Source: Stichopus chloronotus
Lineage: Eukaryota; Echinodermata; Holothuroidea; Aspidochirotida; Stichopodidae
DNA length: 64,000 nt
Assembly: GCA_021234535.1 (NCBI GenBank)
Contig: CM037840.1
Coordinates: 4,102,835-4,166,834, forward strand
Reading direction: 5' to 3'
A program made the translations under genes and the position numbers. Below, one piece after another: positions 48,050 to 61,559 of the stretch; positions within the stretch are counted from its first letter, which is position 1; each line of letters begins with the position of its first letter. The notes under the pieces are model-generated. The model worked only from the letters and a program-made list of their open reading frames with translations. It had not been told where the DNA came from and did not search any database.

Positions 48050-48940
48050 ACAAAGAGCCCCTACTCCAAGCTACCTGGCAAACCATATATCAACAACAAG
48101 AAACGGTCAAGAAGGATGAGTAGAAAGCAGGATGGTCAAGGATGACAGGAGAGAGATTTACAGGAGTAAATGGCGAGGGAAGCCACTACATGGCCAATAC
48201 CCCCAGCAAATAGAAGAGGTCACAACTACGGAAATGGCGTACAAGTGGCTCTCCTGCACAGGTTTGAATATAGAGACAGAAGCACTCATCACAGCTGCTC
48301 AAGATCAGACACTTATCACCAAAAGCCACCAAACCAGCATTAATGAAAGTGACAACTGACAGTGAGTGCCGAATGCGCACAGACACAGATGAGACCGTGA
48401 GCCACATCGTGGCTGGATGCCAGAAACTTCCAGCCACTGAACATCTGGAGAGGCATAAAAAAGTAGCAGCTGCCTAGACCAGAAACAGTCAATGAAACAG
48501 ATCTAGTGAAAATACTGTGGGACTTCGAAGTCAGAACTGACAGAGGACACCTGTCATAACAGCAAGGACACCTGACATAATTGTTGTAGACAAGCAGGAA
48601 AAAAACGCCAAAATAATAGATGTTGCGATCCCCTTGATAGGAACATACGAGGGAACGAATCCAAGAAGATACAAAAATACCAAGACTTGAAGTAAGAACT
48701 ACAGAAACTATGGGATGTGAAGGCAGAGGTGATACCAGTAGTAATCGGGGCACTGGGTGCAGTTAGTATCAGCCTGGAAGGCCATCTCCAAAGGGCACCC
48801 GGAGAACATGACATGAGGAAACTCATAAAGCAAGCAATCCTTGGCAGCGACCACATCCTCAGAAGGGTGCTTGACCTCCCAGGATCCGGGTAAGATCCCG
48901 ATGTCAGCACGTGTGAATCCAGCTAATAGAGCTGTGGAAA
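48050..48940 (+). mobile_element. LINE polyprotein C-terminal fragment
   Basis: Plus-strand frames give PLHGQYPQQIEEV and TETEALITAAQDQTLITK, then CRMRTDTDETVSHIVAGC, a Cys/His knuckle. PDIIVVDKQ and KIIDVAIP follow, then VIGALGAVS and ILRRVLDLPGSG. This order matches the C-terminal domain downstream of RT in a class of non-LTR elements often annotated simply as reverse transcriptase. The RT itself is absent and stops are frequent. The (AAT)-rich tail follows at once, so this is the true 3' end. Confidence 0.75.
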
Positions 48941-48942
48941 GA

Positions 48943-49190
48943 GAATAATAATAACAATAATGATAAGAATAAAAACAAATGTAATAATAAATGTAATAAT
49001 AAATGTAATAAAGATAATAAATGTAATAATAATAATAAATGTAATAATAAATGTAATAATAATAATAAATGTAATAATAATGATATTATTATTAATAATA
49101 ATAATGACAATAATAATAATGATGATGCTAATAATAATGATAATAATGATGATGATGATAATAGTAGCAACGATAATTATAACAATAATC

Positions 49191-49233
<43 letters not shown>

Positions 49234-49348
49234 AGATATTAATAATAATAACAATAACAATAATAATCTTAATCATAATAATAATAATAACAATAATATT
49301 AATCATCATCATCATCACCATTATCATTATCATCACCATCATCATCAT
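48943..49348. repeat. 405-bp AAT/ATG-rich degenerate microsatellite
   Basis: AAT units with interspersed GTAATAATAA and GATGAT variants, changing to CAT units at the right end. It follows the LINE 3' end and looks like an expanded tail. The Ile/Asn and Ile/Met ORFs on both strands are artefacts. Confidence 0.93.
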
Positions 49349-49354
49349 TGGACA

Positions 49355-51117
49355 ACTAGTGCTTGATTCTTCTAAGTATGCATACTATACTAATTCTTTA
49401 TTTAAGGAACAGAGTAAAGGTGTGATCACCCTAATCTGTAAGCCTCTACTATCTGTAAGACAAGGATCCTTGTTTGCTCAAAATTATAGGCCAATATCCT
49501 TGTTAAACACCGACCACAAAATTTGTGCGAAAGCCTTAGCGAGCAGATTAAATGTATTATTAAACATTGTATTAGCGATAATCAAACCGGATTCATATAG
49601 CAAATAGATTTGTAGGTGAAAATATAAGGTTCATTCTTGACCTTATTTGTCATACAAACGATAATCAGATACCTGGGATTTTGTGTTTCATAGATTTTGA
49701 AAAGGCTTTCAACACAGCAGAATGGGTTTTTATTGAAAAATAGTTAGCCTACTTTAACTTTGGTGAAAGCTTTCGTCATTGGGTGTCTACTCTTTACAGT
49801 AATAGTACTGCTTGTGTATGCAACAACGGTTATTCTACTGGTTTCTTTAAGTTACATAGAGGCGTGAGGCAAGGTTGCCCATTAAGCCCGTGTTTGTTCA
49901 CCATCTGTGCCGATATCCTCTCGAGAGTCATTATAGCAATTTCATCACTGGTATTAATGTTTTTGGTAACGAAATTAGAGTATTGCAATATGCCGACGAT
50001 ACCGTCATTCTTCTAGACGGCAGTAAAGACTCTATATATGGAATGCTTAATACTCTTTAGAAATTTAAAGTGTCCTCTGGACTCAAGGTGAACTTCAAAA
50101 AGTCCCAGGTCTTTCCATTAGGCCCCTTTATTACTGCTCCCATGGATTTTCTTTTCGAGTTTGAGTTGACCCCAATTTTGGACCCATTGATTTTCTAGGT
50201 ATTCGTTTTACTCATAATGGAGATGATCTATTTATGCTCAATTACTGGCAAAAAATTGTCCAGACTTAAGAATCAGCTTAGAGTGTGGAATGCAAGAGAT
50301 TTGACACCTATTGGGCGAAACGTTACAGTAAAATCTTTTGCCATTAGCCAGTTGGTGTATCTTTTTCAAGTTCTCCCTAACCCTCTAAAGGATTTCATCC
50401 AGGAGGTTCAAGGTATTATATTTGATTTCATCTGGCGTTGTGCTCCCGACAAGGTCAGGAGAAATACAATGATTAACCCTTTAGAAGTTGGAGGTCTAAA
50501 AATTATTAACTTATTATTAATTAAATTATTAATTATTACTTATTATTTGTCTTCGGTTACAATTTATTGTTAGATCATCCAATTTTTTTTTTTTATTTTG
50601 CATTGTAAATATTTTGTATACAACTGCAAGTTAAACGAGACTTTGCCGAAATGTAATGAGTTCTTTTATAAAGTGAAATTTATTTTAAAAGTAGAAGCTT
50701 ATATTAATTGCAAAGCCGGCACTCCCAGAAATGCATTAAGAAACTTTAATATGCTCAAAGAATGCTTTAATCACCTTCCACGTCTTTTTGAGTAATTATT
50801 AAGATTTATTTAACATGTTTTTTTGTGTGAATTTAACCTGTTTTTGTGCCGCCAAATTGAAAGTGAATCTTTATTGCCTTGTTTTAGTTAGCATTCAACA
50901 ATACTCGTCTCTATAAATACTTTTGCATGTCTAGTATACATCCGTTCTCATTTTGTTCGATAGCCGGTGAAATTTAAGTATTTATTTTATTACGGCTAAT
51001 ATCGTCATCAAAAAAAAAGAGAAGAAATGAAATGTATATTATCATCTGCATTGTGTATATATTTAACATGAATTGTATGTATATATTAATAACGAATAAA
51101 TGAGATGGAAAAAAAAT
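49355..51117 (+). mobile_element. L1-like LINE, 5'-truncated and decayed
   Basis: Plus-strand frames give GVITLICKP, NYRPISLLNTDHKI, FCFIDFEKAFN, NNGYSTGFFKLHRGVRQGCP, LSPCLFTICADILSR and LQYADDTVILLDGS, with later VSSGLKVNFKKSQVF, all typical L1-type RT motifs. GARD-like sequence LKNQLRVWNARDLTPIGRN and a C-terminal part (50580-50795) follow after a short AT-rich interruption. Frameshifts and stops inactivate it. The 3' end has AATAAATGAGATGG followed by eight A, consistent with an L1-style poly(A) end near 51117. Confidence 0.8.
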
Positions 51118-52689
51118 CATCATCATCGTAATCATAAATAATAATTCAAATAATTTCAATATCACGTTTATATTCCTAATTGTTTTTGTGTATGTATGTG
51201 ACACAATTAAAAAGAAAAATAAAGTAATGTCAGGATGTTAAGCCTTGCTATACAGTAACTTATTGCGATACAGTTCTGTACCCTGTACGTAAGATAACAT
51301 GATGTTCATCATAGTTTGTGCTTTTACCATGGAAATCGATGACAACGTGTTAAAAATTTACTATTCGGTTAGTGTAAACATTTTCTATTTGATATCGCAA
51401 ATAGAGAAATGTGCACTGAGCATTAATTGAAAAATTCATTGCCTGCTTACGTTACATGTAGGCGATTTAACTTAGTGTGAAATTGTGCTACATTCCAAGC
51501 TCTGGGGAGCTCGTGAAATTGTCCAAGATGAGTTGCTATCAATGTGTCGCCATGGAATGGAATAGAAGACCGGTCGGCAGAGTTTATCCACTGTTGTTAT
51601 GGTACAGTACATATTAGCATTTGTGAATTTGTGGCAGCCAATGTCTAGCGCTTCACAATTATATCAGTAATTAGCGAATGTTTTCTAAATTGGAAAAATA
51701 TATACGATAATATGTAATCACTGCAGAGAATAGACATGTAACAGACTTTAAGAGGGACAATTTATCATGTTATATACAGAATTGGTCGCTGGCATCCAAC
51801 AAAAAGCCAATCTTTTGCAAAACCAAATAAAGGATTCATGTTCGTGGCCGCCGATGGTGAAGAATCAGTTTAGGCTCGTGGTAAAATGGGTGATGCGACG
51901 AGCCTCTTGGATGAATCAAAATGGCCGCCATCAAACTACCCTTCTCTACGAACCAAGTCGATTCAGGACTTGGAGCCACAAGAATCGTCCAAAAACTGGG
52001 TGAAGGTATTTCACAGGGCATATCTTTGAAGAACAATCCGCTCTGTGCCATGTCACTTTATGGATACGCTATAAAGTCTTCTGCCCTATCTTTCCGAGTA
52101 CAACTCTTATTATTTAAAAGACGTCAGTAATAGTATTGAATTTTGTAGACCAAATTAATGTTAAGACCTTTGAGTCACATTTTACTAATGTATGATGTTT
52201 ATCTTCAGACCAGCAGACAGTTGAGTTGACTGTTACACACACGGTTACACACACGATAGTCATACATACCTGTACACACTCAACAAAGTTTGATAGCTCC
52301 GCGAACCTAATCTCCATTCCATGATGTCATCAAATCAGACTGCAGTCCGATTTCATAGTATTTTCAGTTCAAAAGGGTATTTCCACACGTGGGTCAAAAT
52401 TGCATTCTCCTTCTTTCTCAGTGTAATTACTGAATATGTGGAAGGTGATATCTTCTGTTCGTAGGTTTTCTAATCTTTAGGCGTAGATGTGAAATGTCCC
52501 TACTTTGGGGAATATTCCAAAACTATGTGTCATTTAAATTGAATTAATTTTCATTTCTGAGTTGAGATCGCTTTAATGATGTATTTGTGTTCATTATAGT
52601 CCAATGTTAGCTAGGCAATCAACCTGACTTAGAAATACCTTACCGTTGACATATTGCGAAATGGTCAAGGAAAAGGTTTTAGTTGAGTG

Positions 52690-55600
52690 AACTCATCCTC
52701 CGAGCAGTGGTGCATGCAGGGAGTCTAATGATTGTAAAGGTCAGTGTGAACAAAAATTTTAGCATCACCTGCATTATGTTATCTGAAAAGAGCTACACCA
52801 GAAATTTCCGAGCTCATCTTTTCTATTCATTACTACGCCTAATTCCGTACATATAAAAGTAGCTTAAATACGTTTAGAAGTAAATGTGTCTTTTGGGTTT
52901 AAACATGATTCCCCACCCAGGTCGCATGCCACTGCTGTTAATTAGTCCATCTATCTACGGACGTGGCTTGAGAGTTATAGTTGTTTTTTTTTTTTTTTTC
53001 ACACTAGTGACTCTCTAAAGAGTAAAGAGATCGCATGCCATCTCAAATAAGTTATAATAGTGTCACGAAGTCAGGTTCAACGCTGTAAACGTTACGAGAA
53101 ACAATGGAACTTCTCTACACAATGTAGTTACTACACAACAAACTTCTGTGCACACCCGTCTAGGTTAGAAAGTTAAATGTAAAATGCACTCGTAAATTGA
53201 GTCCTGGAAGTAAGCAGTCTTGCTTCATTTGGTGATTCTAGTTGGTGGAGTTACTCTTTCTAGGTGATGGAGTTACTCAATTTCCTCGTTTGTATAACAG
53301 GTGAAATTCTGTTTTATTTATGAAACATACCTCTTCTGGTTCTGAATGAGCCCCATGGGAAATTAAAAAGCAATAAAGAGTAGATTTGAACCAGACTGGT
53401 AAGGAAGCAAGTTTTCACTTTAATCAGATTTCCAATGTCTCTTGCCGGTATGAACAACTAACCTTATATTACTTCGCTTCAAAATCGTATAAGCTAGCTA
53501 TAGACTGTGATTTGATATTTTGCGTCCACGTTTTTGCCATCATTATCGGAAAGGATATTGTTTGCTAATAACTGAGCATTAACACGTTAAAGCACGTACG
53601 TGGAAGTCAGTTGGTATTCATCGGGTGCACCATGGGTAAATACGTGAGCTGTTTCATAACATGTCGGGTGACCTCCCTTTCAAAATGGAACCCCGATACT
53701 CTCCCGATTCTGTTTTGAACTCCATTTGCTGATGTAAATTTTACGTCCATTCATCTGTTAAAGTGAGAAAAAAGACACCAATTGTACACAATTGCCTGGT
53801 ATTTATACGTCCTATGAAAAGGCATCTATACCCCGCAAGGTGTAAGAGAAGCCTCCATTTTGTAAAAATACCACGACAAAGGGTAAAAGCACACATCACA
53901 TAAGCCGTTACACAGGCAAATGTGTACATATACCCTCGGGTAATGCCGAGTTGTGTATTTCTAATGTTGTCTGGGCTTATACACAAACTAAACATGTAAA
54001 ATTGCACAAAAACGTCATGTTAATTTACACACATAATGTGTTTTTGTACACTCGCCTTTTACTACACTGACCCGCCTCGACCAGAAAGGTAGTATTACTC
54101 TCCTGCCATGTCATTTTGCACAAACATGGGTTTCACATTTCTTAAGTGTAAAATAACTCTCCAAAGTATCGAATTTACAATGGGACCGGGTACACCATTA
54201 ACCATAAAATTTTATTTATACAATAAAAAAAAGGATGGGTAATTTTACATATTACTATTGTAAGTTTATTCACACTTGGTAATAATCCTCGTTTTATTGG
54301 TCCAGTATGCCACCAGGTGATCGTGGTTGATCCTCTATGGATGCACTGTCCATCGTTGTCTAACCTTTAACTAACCCATAACAATATAGGCTATTTATGA
54401 ACAGGAAGGTCTATGATAAACCTGCAGAATGCTTTATAGTATCAAAAGTCTAACTGTACACCTCATCACTTGAACAAACACACACATGTACATTGCTATC
54501 ATTTGAGGACGTAATTTGCCATCAGACACGGCACCTCAATTTGAGGACCCCTCGAATTACTGCGTGTATCAACACATTGTGTGCGTACCTTTGTTAGCTA
54601 TACACACAGTGTACACACAGTATACACACGGTGGCAGGCATGATAATGCAGCATTGCAGGACCCCATCCTTTTTGTTCTGTAGTCACGAAGTGGTCATAC
54701 GACGCCTGCGCGCACGCCTTTGAAGTAAAAATACTTCCAAATAATTCCAAATGCACTCCTTAAATTGGTTTTGGGCAACAACTAGCCCTCTCTGGGAAAC
54801 TAATTCCTAAAAAGAAAACGTATATGAAGATACGTACATTTTAAAGAACCAAAACAGATTTTTTTTTCTGCCATAAATATTTGGAAGCTTATGTACGTAG
54901 CGAACATAGTCGAGTCGATCACAAGGCTGACAGCAATACTAGTATATTTGGGTACATGACCATGCAGACATTGCAGAGAGTTGTTACTTGTCGATATAAT
55001 AACTCCCTGGTATGTAAAAGTTTGACCTGAAAACATTCATGGAAACGTTAACCGTATCAATTTGAACTGACTTATTATTTGACTGAAATTATTTTGGCTA
55101 TAGTTTTTTCTTCAATTTGTGACAACATGCAAAGTTGTGGACTACCAAAAGTTAAGTGATTTCAGTCCCGAAAACATCGTACTGTACGATCTCACAAGCT
55201 GTATTGCTGTCTTCGTATACAGTACCTTTTGTACTGTAAAAACTCCAGTATTTTGGTGTGGAGCATGATCGTTCATAGAAAGTCTCACTAAGTACCCAGG
55301 TTGATCGAAAATACCAAAAAAATTCCCCTGGCATCTTAGCAAGACCATGTGAACAATCCGCAATATATTCACAAACTTTGAGTTGAAGATTTTCTCCTGC
55401 TTGATATTTTCGCAACAATGGCTTGTGACTTTTGCTGTCGCCTAGCATACCTACGTACACACTAACAGCCTAGCCTACTTATGGCACTGACGTTAAATGC
55501 TACATCTATGATTTTCAAACATTTTTTTTAATCCAATTAGTGTTGATAAATCTCATATATGTTATCCTATTTATTTTTAAGCATTACATGCTTCATTATG

Positions 55601-57380
55601 AACAGGATGGCTTATTTTTATCACAACTGTATACATTAAACTTATTTGAAAAAAAAAAAAAACTTTTTTGGAAAACTATTTTACGTGTTACGTGAAACCA
55701 ACAAAAAACTCATGACTCTAATCCAATGGGGTGCCAACCTTCAGTATATCATTTATTTGCCTTATAGCCATAGGGGATAGTTAACAAAATCACAGGCATG
55801 CGCTCCTACAAAGGACTTCCTAGAACTGCTAGTACCCCTCCCCATGAAGACAACGGGCCCCTTCAGCAATTTCCTTTCAAAAACCTTCCTGAGGTTTAGT
55901 CTCATTAAAGAGTATTATGCTTTTAGTTTAAATTACAAGGAAGTTGCATCTACACAACTGCCCTCCTAAACTACACGACATAAACCTTTTTTGTCAATCA
56001 GCATGGAACGTAATTGAAAACTACACACTTCTGTACTGTACTTCGAGGTGGCCAGCGCATCAAAACTGACGATAGAATCCTCTACTACAGGCATGCATTT
56101 TGAAGTATCTGAATCTGAAAAAAGGACAAGGCGTATTAGAAACGCACACACATCCTGTGTAAACAGAAATGCAGACAAGTCTAAGTGAGCGAATCTCATT
56201 GTTGAAGTGCACTCAAATCTCTTACAACAGTTGCAAATTTAAAGTATGCCCTGCTTAATATGATCAAAGCATCATAACTATCATTATAGCAGGGGCCCCC
56301 AAATGGTGTCTGACATAATCATGTGTAACAACAAAGGGGTGTTGGAACATAGGGGTGTCGGAACATAGTGCTATAACCTATGCAACAGTGATGTGGAAGG
56401 ATCAAAATATTAAGATTAAAAACTCTCGAGGAGAGAAAATGTGATAAGCCCTTCCGACACTGTTAGAGTCCCAATGTTGATGTCAAATAGTGAGAACGTG
56501 GCATATTTTGGGTTGTAAGCTTAGTCCATAATTATGATTAGGCCTAACGCAATCTGTAATTACAAAATGTTTCATCGACTGTTTAGACATGATCAAGGCT
56601 TTTTCTCCATTGACTGACGGGGAGAATTCCAGCAGGCCTAGCAATCCAAAAATCCAACGCCAGGATTGGTACACTCATAAATTTCTGAGTACAAAAACAT
56701 TTCTCATCACTATGGTGGTGACACGATTGTGTAATCAAGCGGAGACACAACACCGTCTGGAGTAACATATGTCTAGATCTGCAAGTCTTTGTTCAATGTG
56801 TCCCAGATTACCTAAAATGCACCTTCAAGCAAACATTCCTCATTTTGAGATGTCACCTTGAATAAATTAACACTAACCTCTCCAAATTCAAAATTAGGAA
56901 ACAACTTGCCAAGTGGGTAAAATAACTTTGAAAGGAAATTGTTTTGCATGACACAGAAGATACATCCTGGCAAGGGACAGGTGGGCTGCATGGATCCTGG
57001 GATCAGTGGGTGGACTGTATAGGGGCACTTTCCCTTACAACTTTGCTGAACAGGGGGACATTATCTGCAAATCGAAACCACCATTGGTGTGCATGAAAGT
57101 AGTCCCCCCCCCCCTCCCATCAGCTATTTCACCTCCACCTCTGAATACATTCCTGTTGGCATAATGGTCTTCCAAACATTTAACTGTTATGTATACAGCA
57201 CCCTACTTTCCAACTCCCTTCTCATTAGTTTAAAGTTAGAAAGGCATGTTTCAACGAGAACTGCAGGCATGAATATTTAATTCATACATACTGCCATTGG
57301 TTTATTCTAACTCGCATGAAGTGCTACTGCCTAATGCAATCAATACCTATAAATGTGCATTTTAGGTACATTGCAAATCT
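52690..57380. other. Region without a supported gene
   Basis: Short minus-strand ORFs at 55152-55460 and 54800-55036 look somewhat protein-like. The second contains NNSLQCLHGH and IDSTMFAT, faintly like a WD40 repeat. No consistent exon structure could be built. A 16-bp near-perfect tandem copy sits at about 56335-56367. Confidence 0.4.
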
Positions 57381-57382
57381 GT

Positions 57383-57660
57383 CATAATAATAATAATAAC
57401 AATCATACACAGTTTTTAAAAAGCGCAAAACACACTACGGTCTCTTTGCGCTAAGAAAAAGAATAGAGAACGTGAAAAGTCACTGACTGAAGAAAAGGTA
57501 AGTTTTAAGTAAGGTCTTGAAATTTGGTAGTGCTCCTGGTTCTGTAATTGACTTTAACTGCGAGTTTATTCCAGAGACAAGAAGCAAAGTATTGGAAAGA
57601 ACAGTGACCATAGTATTTTGTAGAAACTGTACCCTCTTCTCTGTGATTTATGTCAAGAGG
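57383..57660 (-). mobile_element. CR1/L2-like LINE 3' end
   Basis: The minus strand reads HCSFQYFASCLWNKLAVKV then TTKFQDLT, the C-terminal LWNxLP-like region of this group. A stem AGCGCAAA/TTTTGCGCT follows, then TTTTTAAAAAC and an (ATT)n tail (57383-57400 as ATAATAATAATAATAAC on plus). It is a very short, decayed copy. Confidence 0.65.
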
Positions 57661-58379
57661 CATGCAGACATTCACTAGGTAAGTATCAACGTGACCTGTG
57701 TAACACATCCACGCACTGTAAACTTTTGAAAAGCAAACAACCCAAATACATAGTCCTTTTTCAAATATTGCTGAAAAGACTGTGAAATCGGTTGACAAAC
57801 TTTATTTGCTCTATCCAATGTTACATAAATAACTGATAATTTTATATGACCAATCAAAATCTACTCTCACTTAGTTTCCTTTTCAACGACTTGAATGTTA
57901 AAGATGCATGCACAAGGCAGTTATCTCCAATTTTACATGGATCAAGTTACCCTAATAGGAGTACAGTGTGTTGTGTGAGACTCTAGTTATAACTTCATTT
58001 TAAGTGTACTTTATGTGAAAAAATAATGACCAATTTCATGCTTTTAATACCATTTCCCTTTATCATACAAACAGGGACTGGTTCCAAAATCTAGGTATTG
58101 TTTTGAGCAATGTCTGTGAGACTGGTGCTTCATCACTTACATGTTATCTTCCATGTTCACCGAAATGGACTTTCTCTGTACAACTTTTGTTCTGATGGAG
58201 GAAAAGGAAACAAAATAATTCAGAGTACATGTAATGCAATTGGTTCATGCATTACCTGTTGCAGCAAAACCCTCTAATTAGCATGTGAAGGATAACACAG
58301 TGCAATGAGATGCACTAAATTACATGTATGCACATACAAATCTCAAAATAACTATAAAATGGTAATGAGTCTACTCTGG

Positions 58380-58870
58380 AATTATACTTAACAAATGTTT
58401 TGAAAGCTCTACATGTACATGTCAACTCAAATCTGTGCCATGTATTCATTTGTCAGTCAAAGAAAATAAAAACACAGCCATAGATTTATTCCAGCTGAGA
58501 ACAGCACATTTGTAGCATGATAACACGATCGCTAAAACATCAAGTTCAACCAAAAACTCCCTGAAGTCATGAATGTTTACATTTTTGTCTGAAGCAATTA
58601 TTCATTAAGTGATAGGTCTAGGTCTTCTGATTGATCAATCTGTTGAGCATATCAAACACATTATTCAGGTGATTGAAAAAAGTATATTGGACTATTTTCT
58701 GGAATTCATAACTTGCACTTTTGAAAATATACTGTAACAGGTATAGCATCAAATGCATCACCAAATAGTTGATATTAACTGTAGAAGTAGAATAAGTGAT
58801 TTCTAAAATAATTTTAAGCAAGTTACATTGTATTCATTTCAGCATCCTGCTACCATTCTCTTTTCTGGGA
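58380..58870. repeat. Local diverged duplication, left copy
   Basis: Islands such as AACTCAAATCTGTGCCATG, TTCCAGCTGAGAACAGCA, AATGTTTACATTTTTGTCT and CTGGAATTCATAACTTGCA recur in order in 59440-60190. Nothing coding is recognised. Confidence 0.75.
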
Positions 58871-59439
58871 AGACCGAGTCTAGAAGGGCATGGTATACTA
58901 CTTCCTATGGAAATTTTAAATATTTATTCATAACTCTGAGTAGTTTCTAAGCAAAGTAAATGACAGGTACAATAACATACCTGAAGTGTGAGACTACTAT
59001 ATTCTGCATGTGGTCAGTGACATGTTCACTTCCCCAATCATCATGATCGACCTTCTTTGTATTCCTTTTGCTCTTGTGGTATAAAATAAAATTTTTACAT
59101 TGATAAGAAGCAAAAGACAAAATACACTGACCATGTTACATAATTTATGCACATATGTCATTTCTTCAAAGGAAACATATAACAATTAATCTGCCAATTT
59201 TATAAAATAAATAACTTTTGTAACTTAACCTTTGCCTCCTTATCTTGTAACACAGGTATTTATTAACGTACAGTACATGTCCTCTAAATGCTAAATGTTC
59301 ACACATATGGTGTAATGTCGCAACGTTCTCAAATTAGCACCGCCGAAACTTATTATGTGAATGCTGACACAGTTTAAAGACATGCATGGAATTACATGTG
59401 TGCACGAAGAAGCAGCAAAATTAGTATATACTGGTAATA

Positions 59440-60190
59440 AATCTATTTCAGAATTACTCTTAAGACATTCTTGGAACACTTTAGATATTCATGCAGCTCA
59501 AATCTGTGCCATGCATTCAATTCTCAGTCAAAAAAAATCATACATAAATAGCCATAGTTTGAATACTTTGTTCCAGCTAAAAGCAGTACTCTCTTTGCAT
59601 GGTAACATGATTTCTTGACAAGATAGCTAAACTATTAACTATTGACTAATTCAAGTTCAAAAATTCAAGTGTCAAAATATATTCATTCTCAATCTTCCTT
59701 AAATTCATGAATGTTCATATGTATTGTCTCAATTAAATATTCATAAAGTGAAAGGCCTTTTAGCCTATCCTCACATGATATCATGCATGATAAGAATTCA
59801 TCAAAGGAACAAACCTTAACCATGATGGTATGGCTCGATATCACCTCAGGTTCTATCATGCAAAAAAAGTTCTTATCGAGACATGATTTTAGCACATTAC
59901 AAAAATTCTGTGAGGACTAGATGGCCTTCTAGTGGATCAATTTATGTGGATGGTTACCTCAGTCTATTAAAATTACAAAAGACAGTTCTCAGGAGGTGAC
60001 CTCAAAAATATAATGGCACACCCTTTCGTTGTGACTACATTCTTTCTGGAATTCTTAACTTGTAGTTTGAGAAATCTGTATAGGGCAAAATGTATCAGAA
60101 AATAGTTGATTTTAATTGCAGCAGTTGAATTGGTAAACAATAACAATTCCAAACATTTTACATTATATTTATTTCAGGCCATTTCCAGCG
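59440..60190. repeat. Local diverged duplication, right copy
   Basis: It carries the counterparts GCTCAAATCTGTGCCATG, TTCCAGCTAAAAGCAGTA, AATGTTCATATGTATTGTC and CTGGAATTCTTAACTTGTA. A 68-codon minus ORF (59689-59895) lies here, but its left-copy equivalent is full of stops. It is about 250 bp longer than the left copy. Confidence 0.75.
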
Positions 60191-60460
60191 TGACAAGTGG
60201 TACAAAGATGAATTTGTTGAAGATTATTTTCTACATTACAGCAACATTTTAAAAGTGAGAAAGAAATTACTAACACTGTATTTAAGGTAAAAGTTTGTTA
60301 TATTTATCACCAAAATTGAAACATGATATTGAATTCTTAAAAGCTTTCTTAATATTGGAGATACTTTATTAATATTCCAATGTGTAAGAGAGTACACTTT
60401 ATTGGTTAGCACAATCAACTCTTGCACGTCCAAGGTGATGGGATCCCGCCTGTTTACCAT

Positions 60461-60896
60461 GACAGGCAGGGCATTCCTGACCTGACAGACAGGACACTAT
60501 CCAACATGTATGTTTTTTTTTTTTATAAATTTAGCTTAGTCTTTTTACTTCTGACCATAACATATTGTGCACAAAACAACATTTTTTTTTGTAAAAGACT
60601 ATACATAATGAGTAAATTAAATATGGATAGACACAAGTCTGACCTTAACTCAAGGCAACTGCACCCATACACAATTCTTAAGGGCAGGACATCTGTGACA
60701 GGTTGGACGTTTGTGACAGGCAGGACAAACTTTGTGTAAATAAATCTACAAACCTAAACAAAATACAGAGCTTGTATTCTTCTTTGTAGGTTGAGGTGAT
60801 TCACAGAGGAGACAGTCATAACATATATTTTAGGAATTAGAATCTTATTTCTGTGCACTAACAAAAGGTTATCTTTTTTGTGACAGGCAGGACAAA
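60461..60896 (+). repeat. Short dispersed motif GTGACAGGCAGGACA
   Basis: Occurrences with small changes at 60459-60471, 60484-60496, 60694-60707, 60712-60727 and 60880-60896. Spacing is irregular, so it is not a simple minisatellite. Confidence 0.7.
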
Positions 60897-61559
60897 TTTT
60901 TCACAACCCCTAAATAATGGTTTATACTTTCATGATACTTGTTTTCTTTTTGAAGTGCACATCATTCTTTGAAAACGGTAAGTGCGGACCTTAGCCATAC
61001 GTTTTCGCGTGCGCATATCTAGGAATACTTTTGACGCACATTTGACTTCTTGTGACTGCATATGCACGCGCTTGTGGGTATGTGTAAAGTTCTACGGTTA
61101 CGCAGTGTACTGTGAATATCTAAACAACTTGAATATTCCAATCCTTTATCCACAACGAGAAGTCTGAATCACCGATGAAAATATTATACAGCTCACCGCA
61201 TTTCGAGGGTACATGATGTGATGGGAATCGAATGACAATGCCAAACGATGGGGAGGAGATTTGCGACCAACTCCGTGTATTGCTTCTTGTCAATATATTT
61301 AGGGTTAATAAATATTGTAAATCAGAATTTAAATTGTTCAGATTGCACGAATATAAAATCTTTATGAGTTTACTTGGATTACTAAAACCTTACACAAAGT
61401 ATGAGCAAAAGTTTGGCTATTTATTGCTATTGGAGATACATATCGATTACATCATTTACACACTTGTATCCCACAAGCTAACATGGTACTGTTCAAAGAG
61501 ATATGGTTTGGATACATTTTGTCATTTTTTCTTCAACAAGCACAGAATATAACAATTTG

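Noticed and set aside
48923..49607. ORFs of 141 and 215 codons rich in Ile, Asn and Met
   Set aside because: Translation of a degenerate AAT/CAT microsatellite; only the last part overlaps real LINE sequence.
54800..55460. Minus-strand ORFs, one faintly like a WD40 repeat (LQCLHGH and DSTMFAT)
   Set aside because: Similarity is too short, spacing is wrong for a WD repeat, and no compatible exons were found around it.
59689..59895. 68-codon minus-strand ORF with acidic, helix-like composition
   Set aside because: The equivalent part of the local duplicate (58560-58660) is interrupted by stops, and no homologue is recognised.
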